NCBI GenBank assembly: GCA_963971425.1
Contig: OZ020526.1
Span: 620,001 to 684,000, forward strand
Source: Bryoerythrophyllum caledonicum
Lineage: Eukaryota > Streptophyta > Bryopsida > Pottiales > Pottiaceae
DNA length: 64,000 bases
Direction of reading: 5' to 3'
The translations under genes were made by a program, and so were the position numbers. A model generated the notes under the pieces. It did not search any database and was not told where the DNA came from. It saw nothing but the letters and a program-made list of their open reading frames with translations. Of this stretch, positions 1-11,385 are shown one piece after another; position 1 is the stretch's first letter; every line of letters begins with the position of its first letter.

Positions 1-329
1 CCAGAATTCCACAATATACATCACAAACTACCATGTCTATCAAAGGACCCACATCATACTTTAATGTCCCGATTCAACACTGAACCCTAAACCCAAAACA
101 CTATCAAAAGAGTAAGCAAAACAAATAATCATACGCACTTAATCACAGAAATACCTGCCAGAGAAGTAGGTGAACAAACCTGCTGGACCTGGTGGCCTGA
201 TTAATGTCCTCATTAATCTGAAGGATCAGAAAACTCAGCTACCAAAGACAGACTAAACAAAACCCTACACGGGTGGATTGGGAGAAGCTCCACTCAGATT
301 TAAAGATCAAGCCACGAAGGAGCACATAC

Positions 330-590
330 CTGTAGGAGCTTCAGATATTGGACGACCAGTGACCATCACGGGATCCTCTTTCGTCCCTGCTACATCCAGA
401 AGGTTCTTGATCTGCGTCCAAGAAGCGACTGACCATAGGTCGCCATTGATCGGAATAGCATCGGCACACAGACGGATTGAATCGGGTGCCAACCCAAACA
501 TTTTACCGACTACACGGAAGTCGATCTTGCCATCAGGAGTAGTAAAAACGAGCACCAGTGTGTCCGATTTGAAGAAGACACGCTCCATAG
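330..590 (-). CDS. Coding exon of an unrecognised spliced gene
   Basis: On the minus strand an exon runs from a polypyrimidine tract plus CAG acceptor just above 590 to a strong donor (CAG|GTATGT) at 330/329. The first ATG is at 588, two bases into the exon. It encodes about 86 residues (MERVFFKSDTLVLVF..., ending ...TGRPISEAPT). No family is recognised. The frame also joins in phase to the preceding exon, which ends at 641 (GTTC|GTAAGT), so the ATG may be internal. A possible next exon at 196-155 has an AG acceptor, stays open in phase, and ends GCAG|GTATTT, but it is only 42 nt and tentative. The gene continues off the left edge. The exon boundaries are seen; that the gene is expressed is inference. 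Confidence 0.5.
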
Positions 591-641
591 CTGAAGAAAA
601 AAAGATGAAAGGAAAGAGCTTCTTCGCAAGCAACACTTACG

Positions 642-1500
642 AACTGCATGAAAGCACAATACAACCAACTCAGATGGCAGTGCAGCGCCGTAGAACCTCC
701 ACACAAGAAAATCGAAACAAACCCTAGGTCCGCACAAACAGAAACAAAACCCTCGGATTAACACAAATCAAAGCGACAAAAGAAAGAAACAAAGGCAGCG
801 CAAGCAGAAATGGAAACCTAATTAGCAAATCCAGGAAAAGTAAAACTTAAGAAGAAAGAAAACATACCAAGTAAAAGAGACAGACATGCCTCAAATCGCT
901 GGAATCCAAAAACCTGAAGTATGACACAACCAAATCGGTACAAGCACCACTCACTTCGCGCTTGCAAGGTTTTGATAACAAACTGGATTATGAGGAAATG
1001 TTAAAAAGGGTTTATATGGCTCCAAGAACCCAAAACCTAGAAGCAAGAAAAACGAAACCCTAAGTGGAAAGATACAGAGAAAGCAGCAAGAAGTTGATAG
1101 CAAACAGCACTCGCACAACATCTGCAAGGTATTGATAAAGACAATCCAAATGAGTGCATCCGGATCAAATCTCAAAGATAAAAGAGCGATGCAATATGAT
1201 TCAGGACGCTGAGTAGTAAGCAACACCGATAACTCTCACGAGCAATTACTTGGAATTTCAACGTGAAACGCAAACAGTAAACAACTTCTCATCGCAAACT
1301 TAACGATACACCGAGCAAACATGCAAGAAAAAGCAAAGGAAAAACACTTACCAATGGAACGACGGCGAGGGCAAAGGGGAGCAGGCAGCGGGCAGTGCAA
1401 GTGACGAAGCGAGCGGCGCACGAGAGCGAGAGAAAGCGCCCGCGAGATCTAGGGACACAAAAGACGAGTAAATCAAAGCGAAGCGAGTAACCCCCTTTGC
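642..1500 (-). promoter_or_regulatory. Spliced leader and probable promoter of the left-edge gene
   Basis: Minus-strand donors of good quality lie at 1351 (TTG|GTAAGT), 867 (TTG|GTATGT) and 640 (TTC|GTAAGT), in line with the coding exon at 590-330. The stretch 1352-1500 is much richer in G and C than its surroundings and is the natural place for a promoter and first exon. Short open frames here have no recognisable similarity, so most of this is probably untranslated leader and introns. Confidence 0.35.
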
Positions 1501-1559
1501 TGACAGCCAGTCGAGGTCGTCGGGTCAGGGATTTTAACCCTGAAGGACCCTGCCCTTAA

Positions 1560-2481
1560 CCCCTAAAGGACCAAACGTTCCCCCAGCGTCATTTTGGATT
1601 TTGGGCATGTACCTACAATTCGAAAAAAAATCCTTTTTAATTGAATTTTTTTTTCAAGATAGGATCTAATAAGAGCTTTGTGGAGATAGTTTTTAATCTT
1701 TTTTTGGGTTTTTGGTTTGAAAGTTAGTACCACTTAAAGCCAAAAGTGGGACTTTGGGCACCTCCAAAAATTTTGACAAAAGTTTCTATTGACATTGAGA
1801 TTTTTCACACATATAAAGAATATTTCCTTATTTAGAAATTTTCAAAAAAATCTTGTCTTTAGTGTAAAAAGGCATTTTATTCCAAGTCAAACATTTTCAC
1901 ACATTGTCGGGCAACGGGGGAAAAAAACTTCATCTTTTCTACATAAAACCTAGAGATCCTCATATTTTTCACTTTTAATTTTTTCAACAACAATATGTGG
2001 TGAAAACCTTCTTATTGACCGTTTGGATTATCATTTGAATACATACGTAGTTCGCAAAAAAATAAAACGTGAAATGGCAATTTTTGAACCTCCACTCCTT
2101 GCACACTTATTTTGAATATGCTACACCCCTTTTTTACCTCTAAAAATTGGTGTGTTGGGAAATAACATCATGCTTAAGACAATGGTAAAAGATTTAGACC
2201 TTTTACAATGCAAAAATTTGATACAAAATGAAGTCAAAGTCAGCTGATCTACTCAACGCAGGGATGAAAATGAACCATTGTTTTGACTTTAAACACTAAA
2301 ATCTATCAATCCGTGCAGTGGATTGCAACCAAAATTTGATGGCATGTTTATATGGATGTCTTTTTTAAGATCTTACGGTTAAAAATCCGAATTCACTTTA
2401 AAATGTGATTTTCATGTCTCTTTTTGACAGTGGTAGTTTTGGACTGGTTTTAGAGCCAAATAGGTTGTGGTCCTTTAGGGG
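1560..2481. mobile_element. piggyBac-like non-autonomous element (MITE)
   Basis: A perfect 13-bp terminal inverted repeat, CCCCTAAAGGACC at 1560-1572 and its reverse complement at 2469-2481, is flanked on both sides by TTAA (1556-1559 and 2482-2485). A TTAA target duplication with termini starting CCC is the signature of the piggyBac superfamily. The 922-bp interior is AT-rich with no coding capacity, so it would depend on a transposase from elsewhere. It lies just upstream of the GC-rich 5' end of the minus-strand gene at the left edge. Confidence 0.8.
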
Positions 2482-2608
2482 TTAAGTTCCCTTCATTTTA
2501 AGATTTGCAAAGATCCTTTATAAAATACTAGTATGTACCCCTGTCCTCCGGACACACTAAAAAACGGAGTTGAATTTGAAATAAGATTTATTAAAAAAAA
2601 TTAGATTT

Positions 2609-3165
2609 GTGATCTCAAATATGTATAGGTTACTGGAGAAGCAGATTTTTAGTGATGCTTGGACAATTGGACCAGTGCATGGACACTATAGTTGGGCTCG
2701 GTTTTCGATGCTTCCAAAGCCAGTGCGTGGAATCCTCTCATTTACAGCAGAAGGCAGCCAAGACATCCACATCGCCATTTCAGGCCGCCCTCGTACAACA
2801 AATCCCATGTACGAGATCATTTTTGGATGGTTGGGGACCCAAACCATGATCCGGAAATAGATTGGAGGAGAGTTACAATGTGCGGTTGATGCCAAATTAA
2901 CTTCCGTTGTAAGACATGTGTGGGTGTCCCTGGACGATTGGTCGGGCATCATTCAAATAGGTTACGGCGAGCCAGGCGAAAATATGTATTGCATCTACAA
3001 GGTTCCTGCTTTCCTCCTCGACGCTCAATACTTTTCCTTCACCACCATGGATACGCCTGCCATTTACTCCAACGTAGCAGTTACGACCATTTTGCATTGA
3101 GATCAGCAGCAGCTGTTCCCAGGTCTTGTTCACCAATATCAACGCATTTGCCTTCGTGGCCACTG
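2609..3165 (+). pseudogene. Farnesoic acid O-methyltransferase-domain (Methyltransf_FA) exon, broken
   Basis: One plus-strand frame reads through a domain that I recognise as Methyltransf_FA. It starts SDAWTIGPVHGHYSW, then LSFTAEGSQDIHIAISG, YEIIFGWLG, then VWVSLDDWSGIIQIGYGEPG and DAQYFSFTTMDTPAIYSN. The frame is stopped by TAG at 2858-2860 and TGA at 3098-3100 but stays in register throughout. A donor CACTG|GTAAGT at 3165/3166 suggests an exon end. No start codon or promoter is convincing. I read it as a host gene exon decaying in place, or a captured fragment. The family is known mostly as an accessory domain, so a methyltransferase activity should not be inferred. Confidence 0.6.
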
Positions 3166-3542
3166 GTAAGTTTATTCCTCATCTTCACGCATATCAGTTC
3201 CCAATTTCAGTTTGCAACGGGGGGAGTCATTGGTTTCTTAGTTTTGTGTGCATAGAGGACTTTCAGAGGTCATATACTGAGAGCCTTCATACCTTTGGTT
3301 GTTTGAGATGTAGAACAATAATCCATGTAATTGTTTAGAAGTTATAGCATTTACTGGGAAGGATTCTCTAAGGATTTCCTAGCAGGTCAACCTTACATTC
3401 TTCATAGCATAGTTGCATCAAGAAAACTACATCTTCTTAGCATACGGTATATGATGAGAGACTTGCTATGAGGATGTTGAAGACTTATTTGAGTGATTAG
3501 ATTGTTTAGCAAAGTGTTCGGCACCCAAGGCTTGGATCAACA
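3166..3542. other. No gene seen
   Basis: Unremarkable moderately AT-rich DNA with no supported open frame. Its right end is the left breakpoint of the tandem duplication: the sequence after ...TTGGATCAACA (CCTAATACATTCC) recurs at 23774. Confidence 0.5.
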
Positions 3543-3815
3543 CCTAATACATTCCAACAATGAAGATGACTTGTGAGAGAAGAAGCAAGTCGTTTGGCGT
3601 AGTATAGAAATGCAATATGTACAACTGCTAACCATTTTCTTCTCCCTTTTGTAGGGTGCTCCACCATGTCATATCTCACCTAGGAATCTAACAATTCGCA
3701 AGTCGAAATTCATGTTACAAGTTCCAGTGTCTGATCTAGAACTAAATAGTGGTCCTAAATTTTACGGTGGATGGCAGAACCGTATCTAGTAGAACCAAAA
3801 ACTAGAGCCACTTTG

Positions 3816-4255
3816 CTACTGCGGCGGGGCGGGGTTCTGCACGGCGCGCAGAATCTCCTGCTGCGGTTCTTCCTCTAGAATCCCGAGCACCGGGTGCGAG
3901 ACGTAATCTTGAATGTATGCCTTCTTGATGCGCCGCGCCTTCAACCACGCCGGCTCCTGCACACACAAGATCCGTTCGCTCAGACCATATGAGCACCAGA
4001 GGATGAGGAGACGAAGAGGAGTCGACAAAAAGAGGAGACGAAGAGAAGAGGAGAGGAGAGAAGAGGAGACGACAAAAGAGGAGACGATAGAAGAGGAGAC
4101 AAAGAGAAGAGGAGAGGAGAGGGGAGAAGAGAGAAGAGGAGCGAAGAGAAGAGGAGAGAGCGGGCATTTACCTCGACGACGAACCACGAGAATCCGAACT
4201 TGGCGAGGAGCAGTAGGTGCTCCAGCAACAGGATGGCGGCGAGGCCGGGCTCGAT
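3816..4255 (-). pseudogene. Anoctamin (TMEM16-like) C-terminal two-exon fragment, copy A
   Basis: Two minus-strand exons join cleanly. Exon 4255-4172 encodes 28 residues ([20 protein letters not shown]...) and ends GAG|GTAAAT; exon 3956-3816 follows a TGTGTGCAG acceptor and encodes EPAWLKARRIKKAYIQDYVS... to a stop. The joined pattern, a last transmembrane helix ([17 protein letters not shown]) followed by EEPAWxKARR, resembles the end of plant anoctamin-like proteins. The intron carries a CTCCTCTTCTC-type microsatellite (about 4010-4160) that gives false Ser/Leu-rich open frames. All upstream exons are missing, so this is a captured or left-over piece, not a working channel or scramblase. 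The family call rests on recall of motifs. Confidence 0.5.
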
Positions 4256-4724
4256 CTTCCATCATTAGAGAAGTTTTGGGGTCATTGAGAGGCCCCGTGA
4301 GCCAAAAATCGGGGAGTTGTTTTGAGCGGGAAATGTACAGGACACATCAGAAAATTGTAGTGGCACACAAGGTGCCACCTCGCTGCCACACTCGAGCTCA
4401 TGCAAGTTAGCAGCCAATCACTGAACTGAAGTCCTTGCTTGGATACAGTAGACAACAAACTTTTTCATGTGTGCTTAGACGTACTCTCAATATTTTAGTA
4501 GATCCACGGCCTTTGAAATTTTTTGAAAAAAACAGCGTTGTCCTAGCCGGACTGAATAAACAAACTGTAAATTTATGGTGGGAATCTGATGACATGGATT
4601 AATGGTGCACAATCTAAGTATGTAATCATCCTCTTTCCCAGCCCCAGGCGTCTTAGATATTTAGTTTCAAAAGTTCTGAGGAGAGAAGCAAGTTACTTTG
4701 CTATAGCAAGTTACTTTGCTGTAG

Positions 4725-5732
4725 CTAGATGTCGATGAGGTCCATAGTGTCGTGCTCCACAACACTGTGGATGCACGTGGTAAGTGTATTTCACTACGCG
4801 TTGAAATTGGATCATGGGTGACATTGAGAGGAGCCGAAACAGGACCATGGTCTTAGGATGCTAGGATTCATGGTGTTGACACGTTTGCTGGAGCATGGAA
4901 GGCCCAAATTTTAGAGTTTAGTTTCAAAGTGGAGGTGCGACGAGGGAAAGATGTGTTGCAGCTTGACGATATCAAGGTGCGGCATGCTTATCAGCGATGG
5001 CAACTACAGCTTGATCCGGCGACTTGTGTCAACAAGCCACGCGCATGCAATCTGCTATATTTGTCCTACTGGGACGACTGGGTTGATCCAGCGGCGATGA
5101 TAGATGTCATTCTTGTCGTACATCATGAGGTTGGAGAGGCTGCAGTGCGCAATGGCCGTAGTCATAAGTAGCTCTTAGATAATGGTACTTTTTTTTTGAA
5201 AGCCATCTATGTTCCTCAATCTGGCACTTCTTTGTATGGTAGTCTAGAAAAATTGTCACTACCGGCCTTTGATGATCCGCATTGGCCCCTCCCGGACATG
5301 CACACCTCAGAGGCTTTCAGAGCTAAGCTTGCGGTGGATATTGCGGAAGCAATGAAAGGGGGCACTGGTAGTAAAGCGGCACATGTGAAGTGGTTCATGC
5401 CCGTGCAGGTCATGGTGGACTTCTTTTCGGTAGCAGACGACGTACGTCGCACTTCGAAGATGTACATCATCAAGGCACCATCAACAACAGTTCTGAATAG
5501 TTTAATGGATGTTGGATGGGACGAGAAGTTCCAAGCAGGGCAAGACGTGCTGAAGCTCACCGTTAGCAAGTCTAGCATGGTTTTCCGCTATCATTTAGCG
5601 CGGCAGGTATTGTATCTCAATTTTCAGCGAGTGCGCTACAGGAAGGAGGGTAGTGTTTGGGTGCCCATTGATCACGCTGTGCTTCAGCACATGATACCCA
5701 TTGATACATTGAGTTTATACAGATTGACCTAG
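4725..5732 (+). pseudogene. Unknown gene X, last exon(s), copy A
   Basis: A plus-strand frame opens after a plausible acceptor (TTTGCTGTAG, ending 4724) and reads LDVDEVHSVVLHNTVDARGK... In copy A it is stopped early at the TAG in TGGTCTTAGGAT (about 4855), where copy B has CAG. Both copies share an in-frame TAG (5169-5171) followed by LLDNGTFFLKAIYVPQ... to the end at 5732. The second part (about 178 residues) contains VKWFMPVQVMVDFFSVADD and WVPIDHAVLQH. I do not recognise either part. The shared TAG could be an old lesion, or mark two separate proteins. The gene converges on gene Y. Confidence 0.45.
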
Positions 5733-6279
5733 GTTTGGATTCATACTACAACATTTATTACTTTTAATGTAGTAGACATTAAATGCAAGCCCGTACACCA
5801 GTTGTGAAGTAGACAATTAGTATAGTGATAAAATTATACACCAAATACTAATCACTACAGTATTAGTGAGTGCTTTTGGTTTGGTAGTTGGCATTCAATA
5901 TTTTGCATTTAGTCTAATGATATATATACCGTATCCTAGGGTAAGGTTCGGCTTTAAATAATTCTAAAAATAGTTTCCAAAATATATTTAGATTTATGAT
6001 TTGGAAATATCATCAGAATTTTAACACGGTGAAAAAAAAATTGAAGAATAACAAATTTTTAGTGCAACATCGAAAAATTTAGAAAATGTAAAAATATTAG
6101 TGCAACATCCAAAAATTTAGAAAATGTGAAAATGTTAGTATAACATTCAAAAAATTTATGAGGAGGCTAACAGTCGTCAAAGAAACTCCACCTAGGAGCG
6201 TGTACCTGTGAGCGTGGTACAGCAGGCCAAAAAAATTTAGAAAATGTGAAAAAGCTAAAGCAAAATCCAAAAGTTATTT

Positions 6280-6515
6280 GAACGAGCAGCCATCCAGAAA
6301 CTCCACCTATGAGCATGGTAAAGCAGGCTGTGTTGGAGGCTTAAGTCCGGCTCACTACCCCAGGGGCCGCCACGTCAACAAAAGCATAGAGCCTACACAA
6401 GCCGGATACACCAGAGCCGGTTATGAATTCGTTACTGGTATGTGGAGCGTTTCATTATATCGAGGCCACCTGCAGCATCAACAAACGATATGGGACAATG
6501 CCCCAAGTTAATATG
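6280..6515. repeat. Dispersed repeat R1, first version (unit A)
   Basis: The block from AAACTCCACCTATGAGC through TGTGGAGGCTTAAGTCCGGC-like sequence to ATGGGACAATGCCCCAA has a diverged second version at about 10180-10405. It is preceded by short AT repeats of the type AAAATTTAGAAAATGTG and GTGCAACATCCAAAAA at 6050-6260, which also precede the second version. Family unknown. Confidence 0.6.
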
Positions 6516-6913
6516 TTTCTTTGCTCTAACGCTTAATCTGCTTCTTTGCTTGATTGTTGTAATACATTCCACGTGCATTTGAGAACGTGGTCATGCTACC
6601 CTATTCCCAAGTACTTAATCTGATTCAAAAAATTAGGTACAGACTGATATAGTGTACGTACCCTTTAGATATATATTTCAGCTGCTACAGCAATAATTCC
6701 TTATACTAATATGTCGAGGTACAAATTGTTCCACATACTAAAAAAAAACTTTGACTCATCTACATAAACAAGGTTAACTAACGTGTTAGTCAACATTTAA
6801 ACAAATGCAGCATGAACAGTCTTAAATCAAAGTTCTATACTTCATTGTTTGTGAATTGAGCCTTTGAGTGTCATAAGGTCTAGCAGTATGTTCACAACAC
6901 AAGCAACGATTTG

Positions 6914-8432
6914 CTAAATCGCCGAATCACAATCAGCTGCAGGCTCTTTGTCATTCACTAGAGTGTTGTTATCCTTGCCGGCGGCTCGTAATACGCTCAA
7001 GAAGATAATACAATTGGTATGGTGGTGTGGCTCCATCAGTCCCCCAAATTGTGCCACCCATGGGCCTGTGAGATGAATCGGTGATGAAGCATGGTGAGGA
7101 TCCTTGCACCTCTTGCACTTATAATCTCGACCTGCCATCAGTTCTGCCACGCATGGAGCATGCAAGAAGCAACCACAAGATGACAAAACCGCGGCTTTCC
7201 ACACAAATCCTAAACCACAATAAGCACAAGTGTCATTGCCTTCTACTCTAAAGGGGGAATAGATGATTGTGTTGGATAATTAAACGGCCTCGGTTTTTGA
7301 AGTGTGAGGGATTGTCGCTTTGCTTTCGCAAGTTGTGCTTAAACGCTCGTCAATGTTGCAAGAGCTGCGTTGTGTGCTGTGCGTTGCGTTGCCGCATCTG
7401 ACTCCAGCTGCAACACCTCAGCCCGAAACTTTGCGTCCGACTCTCGCAGAGAAGCAAGCTGAGCCGACAATTCTTCCATTTCGGCGGCTTTGTTAGCATA
7501 CTCAGTAGCTGGAGCGCCTTCACGAAGAAGACGTTTTATTTGTTTTGATGCTACAATGTATGCAGCATTAAGGGCATCCTCGGCTTCGTCATCTTCCACG
7601 TGCATTTTCTCGAAAGCGGCGTTGAGTTTTAGGCGTGTCTCCTGTAGAGGGGCCGCTATCGCCTCGACTTCATTGGCGCAGATGCACTCCTCCTCCTGCG
7701 CAGCAACAAGACCAATGGAGGACGGTGGGCCAAAACTGTTTGCTTTGTGCTTGTGCAAGATAATTGTGAAATTATCTTGCACAAGCCTTCGACTTGGCAG
7801 TGCGTTGCCACCGGCCCAAGCTTCTGGGGATTACGGCGTTGATTCTTCAGTCGATGCTCCATGCGCGACAGTGCTTCCGCGCACCAGTTCACAGGCTTCT
7901 GATGAACGAACGTGGCGTAGCAAGCCTTCAAGAATCGCAAAGAGTAGTAAGCATTGTCGGGTTTATTACCGTAGACCTTGAAGTATTGTTGCCCGAACGT
8001 CTTCACCTGTGTTGGATCGGTGCACCTTGCCAACTCGTATTGATGGAGCTGACTGCCCGGCTTCCACACGTTGGTGACTTCCTTGTCGGTGATGAAGGGA
8101 TACACCTTGGAGACTTGCTTCACAAGCGGACCTTTGGTGCAAAGACCCACCCGCGTAGTGAAGAACTGGCACCCGTAATGTGCGTCACGCCCAAGCAGCA
8201 TAGGTGCTGCAGCAACCATTCGCTCGTGCAAGTCGTTTCCAATATCCGCGAGGTCAAACAGATCACCAAACTCCTCTATGGAAATCCCACGCACAGTCAG
8301 TGCCTCGCTCTCAGTGGCACCTGAAGAGGAGTCATCCGCGTGATTCTCTGGTGCAGGAAGTTGAAGCATCGGCGGTGGGTTGCAGCTCACCCTCCGCTTC
8401 CGCTTCCCCTCCATTTTCTGTCGTGACGTCAT
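6914..8432 (-). pseudogene. Unknown gene Y (N-terminal domain, coiled coil, RING-like finger), copy A
   Basis: The minus-strand gene starts MTSRQKMEGKRKRRVS at 8432. The N-terminal domain includes MVAAAPMLLGRDAHYGCQFF and YFKVYGNKPDNAYYSLRFLK and matches the genes at 27144-28664 and 50886-51780. An Ala/Glu-rich coiled coil follows, then Cys/His ligands CAYC...CGCFLHAPC...CKRC, spaced like a RING-H2 finger with Cys at the fourth ligand. Copy A is damaged: a one-base loss near 7756 shifts the frame, a TAA lies at about 7336-7338, and a further base is missing near 7250. Its finger, however, reads through without the stop seen in copy B (GGA in place of TGA). Function unknown; a RING-like finger would suggest E3 ligase activity, which is inference. 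Confidence 0.55.
7750..7785. repeat. Perfect 16-bp hairpin with GTGA loop, in gene Y (copy A)
   Basis: CTTGTGCAAGATAATT, then GTGA, then the exact reverse complement of the first arm. It falls in coding sequence at the end of the N-terminal domain of gene Y. Confidence 0.85.
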
Positions 8433-9057
8433 TGAAACTCAACTACAGTACCCTACTAGGTCAGGATAAAACGATCAGGACAAAACGGTGAGCATGCAAG
8501 AACAATAGGGGATGAAAACTAAAAAAGCTAGAGTGGGCTTTGAAAACAACAAGCAGCTGAAACAGACTTGACAGAAATGGCCAATGGGAAGTTCCAAAAC
8601 ATGGCGGACATGGCCAAAGCTTGCTTCACATCTATCAAATGTCAAGCTAGGACTTGACAATTTGATGTAGTTATACAGTAAAATGCAGTAAACTTGTCTG
8701 AATTGAAGTGCTAGCAAGTAGCCTAATTACACCCACACTTGATAGTTTAATGTAGCACAACAAAGTGAGGTAAGGTTCTCAATTGAAGTGCTAGCAAGTG
8801 CACAATTACACTCAGTACAATTGGCATGTCACTAGAAATCATTGAGTAGGACCCTTGAATAAGAAATTAAATCTTCTACAACTAGGTAATAATATATATA
8901 ATAATATATATATATAAAAGGTAATATATCCAAAAAGGATCTCCGATTCCCACCATGCTGCTATATCCCAAGAAAGCTTCTTCCGGATCCTGGTTTTTTT
9001 TCATTCCAATCTCTAATTGAATTGATAATAATGTATATAGATTGCGTAATAAATCCA

Positions 9058-9310
9058 AGAGTCCCGGAGTCTTGGAGTCTTGGAGTCTCGAAGTCCCGGA
9101 ATCCTAGAGTCTTGGAGTCCTAGAGATTGAATTATTTAAGTTTCCAATTCCGAAGGTCCCAAAGTCCCATTGTTTTGCAGTCCTGGGGTCATGGAGTTCC
9201 GGAGTCCCGGAGTCTTGGAGTTCCGAAGTCTCCGAGTCCATGAGTCCCGCAGTCCTAAAGTCCTTGAATCGTTGAGTCGAGGAGTCTCTAAGTCTCAGAG
9301 TCCCAAAGTT
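9058..9310. repeat. Minisatellite of GAGTCCCGG / GAGTCTTGG units (unit A)
   Basis: An array of roughly 9-10 bp units built on GAGTC, with many variants. It differs in unit number and order from the copy B array, as expected for replication slippage after the duplication. Flanking 8880-8940 is an AT dinucleotide-rich stretch. Confidence 0.75.
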
Positions 9311-9399
9311 CAAGAATCCTGAAATCTCTAAATCCATAAGACTTGGAGTCAATAAATTTGGATTTTTAAATTTTATTGTTTGAAAGGTGTGGGTTTAAA

Positions 9400-10060
9400 A
9401 GGTATGAATTAAGAAATTAAGGAATCAAAAGGTAAGACTAGAAAAAGACTCAAAGATTCACGGACTTAAAGACTCAAGATCTAAAGGACTTTGAGACACC
9501 GGGACTCCGGGACTCCGGTTTGACAAAAAAAGAATTGAAAAAGTAAGGGTTGAAAAAGTAAGGATTGGAAATGTAAGCATTGAAATGTAAGAATTGAAAA
9601 GTAAGGATTGAAAAAGTAAGACATGAGAGAGGCAATTTTGTACTTTTACTTAATTTTACTTTTTGGTACTTGCATTTTACTTTTTGTTTCTTTAACTTTT
9701 GGATTAGTATACTTGACTTATACCTTTTTACTTTTATATTTTCTTTTACTATATTGTTTACTTCTTTTACATTTAGGTGACTGACTTTTATTTTTAAAGT
9801 CACTTATAGATGACTGGCTTATATTTAGACTTTCACTAATAGGTAACAAACTTCTATTGTAATATTTTATCTTTACCTATATTTTTGGGGTTGATATTTC
9901 CTTTATTTTTAAACTTTTTAGCATATTTTACTTTTGGATACATGACTCCATTATTACTTTTACTTCTAGGTGACTTGCTTTTGCTTTTAGTTCTATTTTG
10001 ATTACCACTTTTAGGTCAGTGATATTTAGTGAAAAAATTTAAGCACATCATTTCATATTA
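9400..10060. other. AT-rich simple-sequence block, no gene (unit A; unit B 29610-30270)
   Basis: Strand-asymmetric short repeats: AAGTAAGGATTGAAA units at 9530-9630, then TTTTACTTTT units to about 9830 and related sequence beyond. The Lys-rich frame read from it on the minus strand is a by-product of the repeat. No regulatory element is recognised. Confidence 0.5.
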
Positions 10061-10179
10061 GCGTAGAAGAAGGTATCATTGTAAAAATGTTAGTGCATCA
10101 TCCAAAAAGTACGATGAGGAGGCTAACATCCGGCAAACATACTCCAAAATAATTTCCGGAGGTACATAAAAAATCTCCA

Positions 10180-10405
10180 CATATAAACGCGTACCTGTCA
10201 GTCAACATGGGCGTGATCAAGCAGGCCGTGTAGGGGGCTTTAGTCCGGCACACTACCCCAGGGGCCTCCACATCAACTTAAGCAAGTAGCCTACACAAGC
10301 CTGGTATACCAAGGCCCGGTTATTCGAAAGACATTGAAAGTGTACTCCATTATATTGAAGTTTCCCGCATCGTCAACAAACAATATGGGACAATGCCCCA
10401 ACTTG
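10180..10405. repeat. Dispersed repeat R1, second version (unit A)
   Basis: Same order of motifs as 6280-6515: an AGCAGGCCGTGTAGGGGGC block, CTACCCCAGGGGCC, GCCTACACAAGCC, and ATGGGACAATGCCCCAAC. It is diverged enough that the two were separate well before the 20-kb duplication. Confidence 0.6.
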
Positions 10406-11049
10406 TAAGTGGGCGCCATGCACCTTGTTTATCCTGACCGTTGATTGTGACCGTTGACCGACAAATGTTTCCCACGTGCTGCTAATGAAGCACCCAGATG
10501 ATATGACCCAGTTCATACTATGGTGCACATGATACCTGGTACCTCACCGTGTAATACCTACCTTGGCTGCTACAACAACCATGGTAACATCCAGCTTACT
10601 AACTCATGTGTAGTTTCAAGGCCGGTTATACGGATATTCTTAAGCATTCTATCAATATACATTAATGGAAATTGTTGAGAATGAAAGTTAGCAAAAGTAA
10701 AAGTCAGCAAAAATGAAACTTTTTGAAAATAATGCTTTTGAAAGATGAAACTTTTGTGAAATAATAATTTTGGAAAATGAACCTTCAAACATCAAAAAAA
10801 GCTAGTAAATGCAAAAGTATCCTTTTTGAAGTAGTGCTTTTGTAAAAAAAGAACAAATTGTGTATTATAGATATTACATAAGTTTGACCCTGGCATCACA
10901 TGGGTATCACTACACCCCTTTAGTATGCCACCACTTCTACTCATCTTTGTGAAATTTAACACTAAATATCAATGTGTAAAATTTTATTACCGCCAAAAGC
11001 CACCATATGATTGGCAAGTAATGTTGAAGTTCATATTTATTTTTTGCTA

Positions 11050-11260
11050 CATTAGTAGGATAATCAACATTTAGTGTTTGGGCACTCACTCTCTCTCACT
11101 ACACTAAAAGTCGCATTTAGTGTATGGGCACTCACTCTCTCTCACTACACTAAAAGTCGCATTTAGTGTAGTGACACAAATAGTGTACTTACCATAGTAC
11201 ACTAATTGCAAACAAGTTGACAAATAGTGTACTAATTGCAAACAAGTTGACGAATAAAGT
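11050..11260. repeat. CACTA/TAGTG-type motif array (unit A; unit B 31270-31430)
   Basis: Repeated CACTACACTAA and its reverse complement TTAGTGTAGTG, mixed with ATAGTGTACTAAT. In copy A a 46-bp unit (CATTTAGTGTATGGGCACTC...) is doubled in tandem; copy B has one. Subterminal arrays of such motifs are typical of CACTA (EnSpm) DNA transposons, but no complete pair of ends or transposase is identified. Confidence 0.45.
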
Positions 11261-11385
11261 TAGCCGTCCATGACATTCATGATACCATAATCAAGTTTCT
11301 TGTGCCAATTAAAATTACATAAATTAAAAAGATACCCCCAATCAAAATTCACTTTATCAAAGATTACTTTATCAGAGTACCCTTT

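Noticed and set aside
78-102. Telomere-like CCCTAAACCC
   Set aside because: Only one or two units; no array.
3913-4410. Arg/Glu-rich and Ser/Leu-rich frames around 4000-4200 and 24240-24460
   Set aside because: Produced by a GAAGAGGAGA/CTCCTCTTCTC microsatellite inside the intron of the anoctamin fragment.
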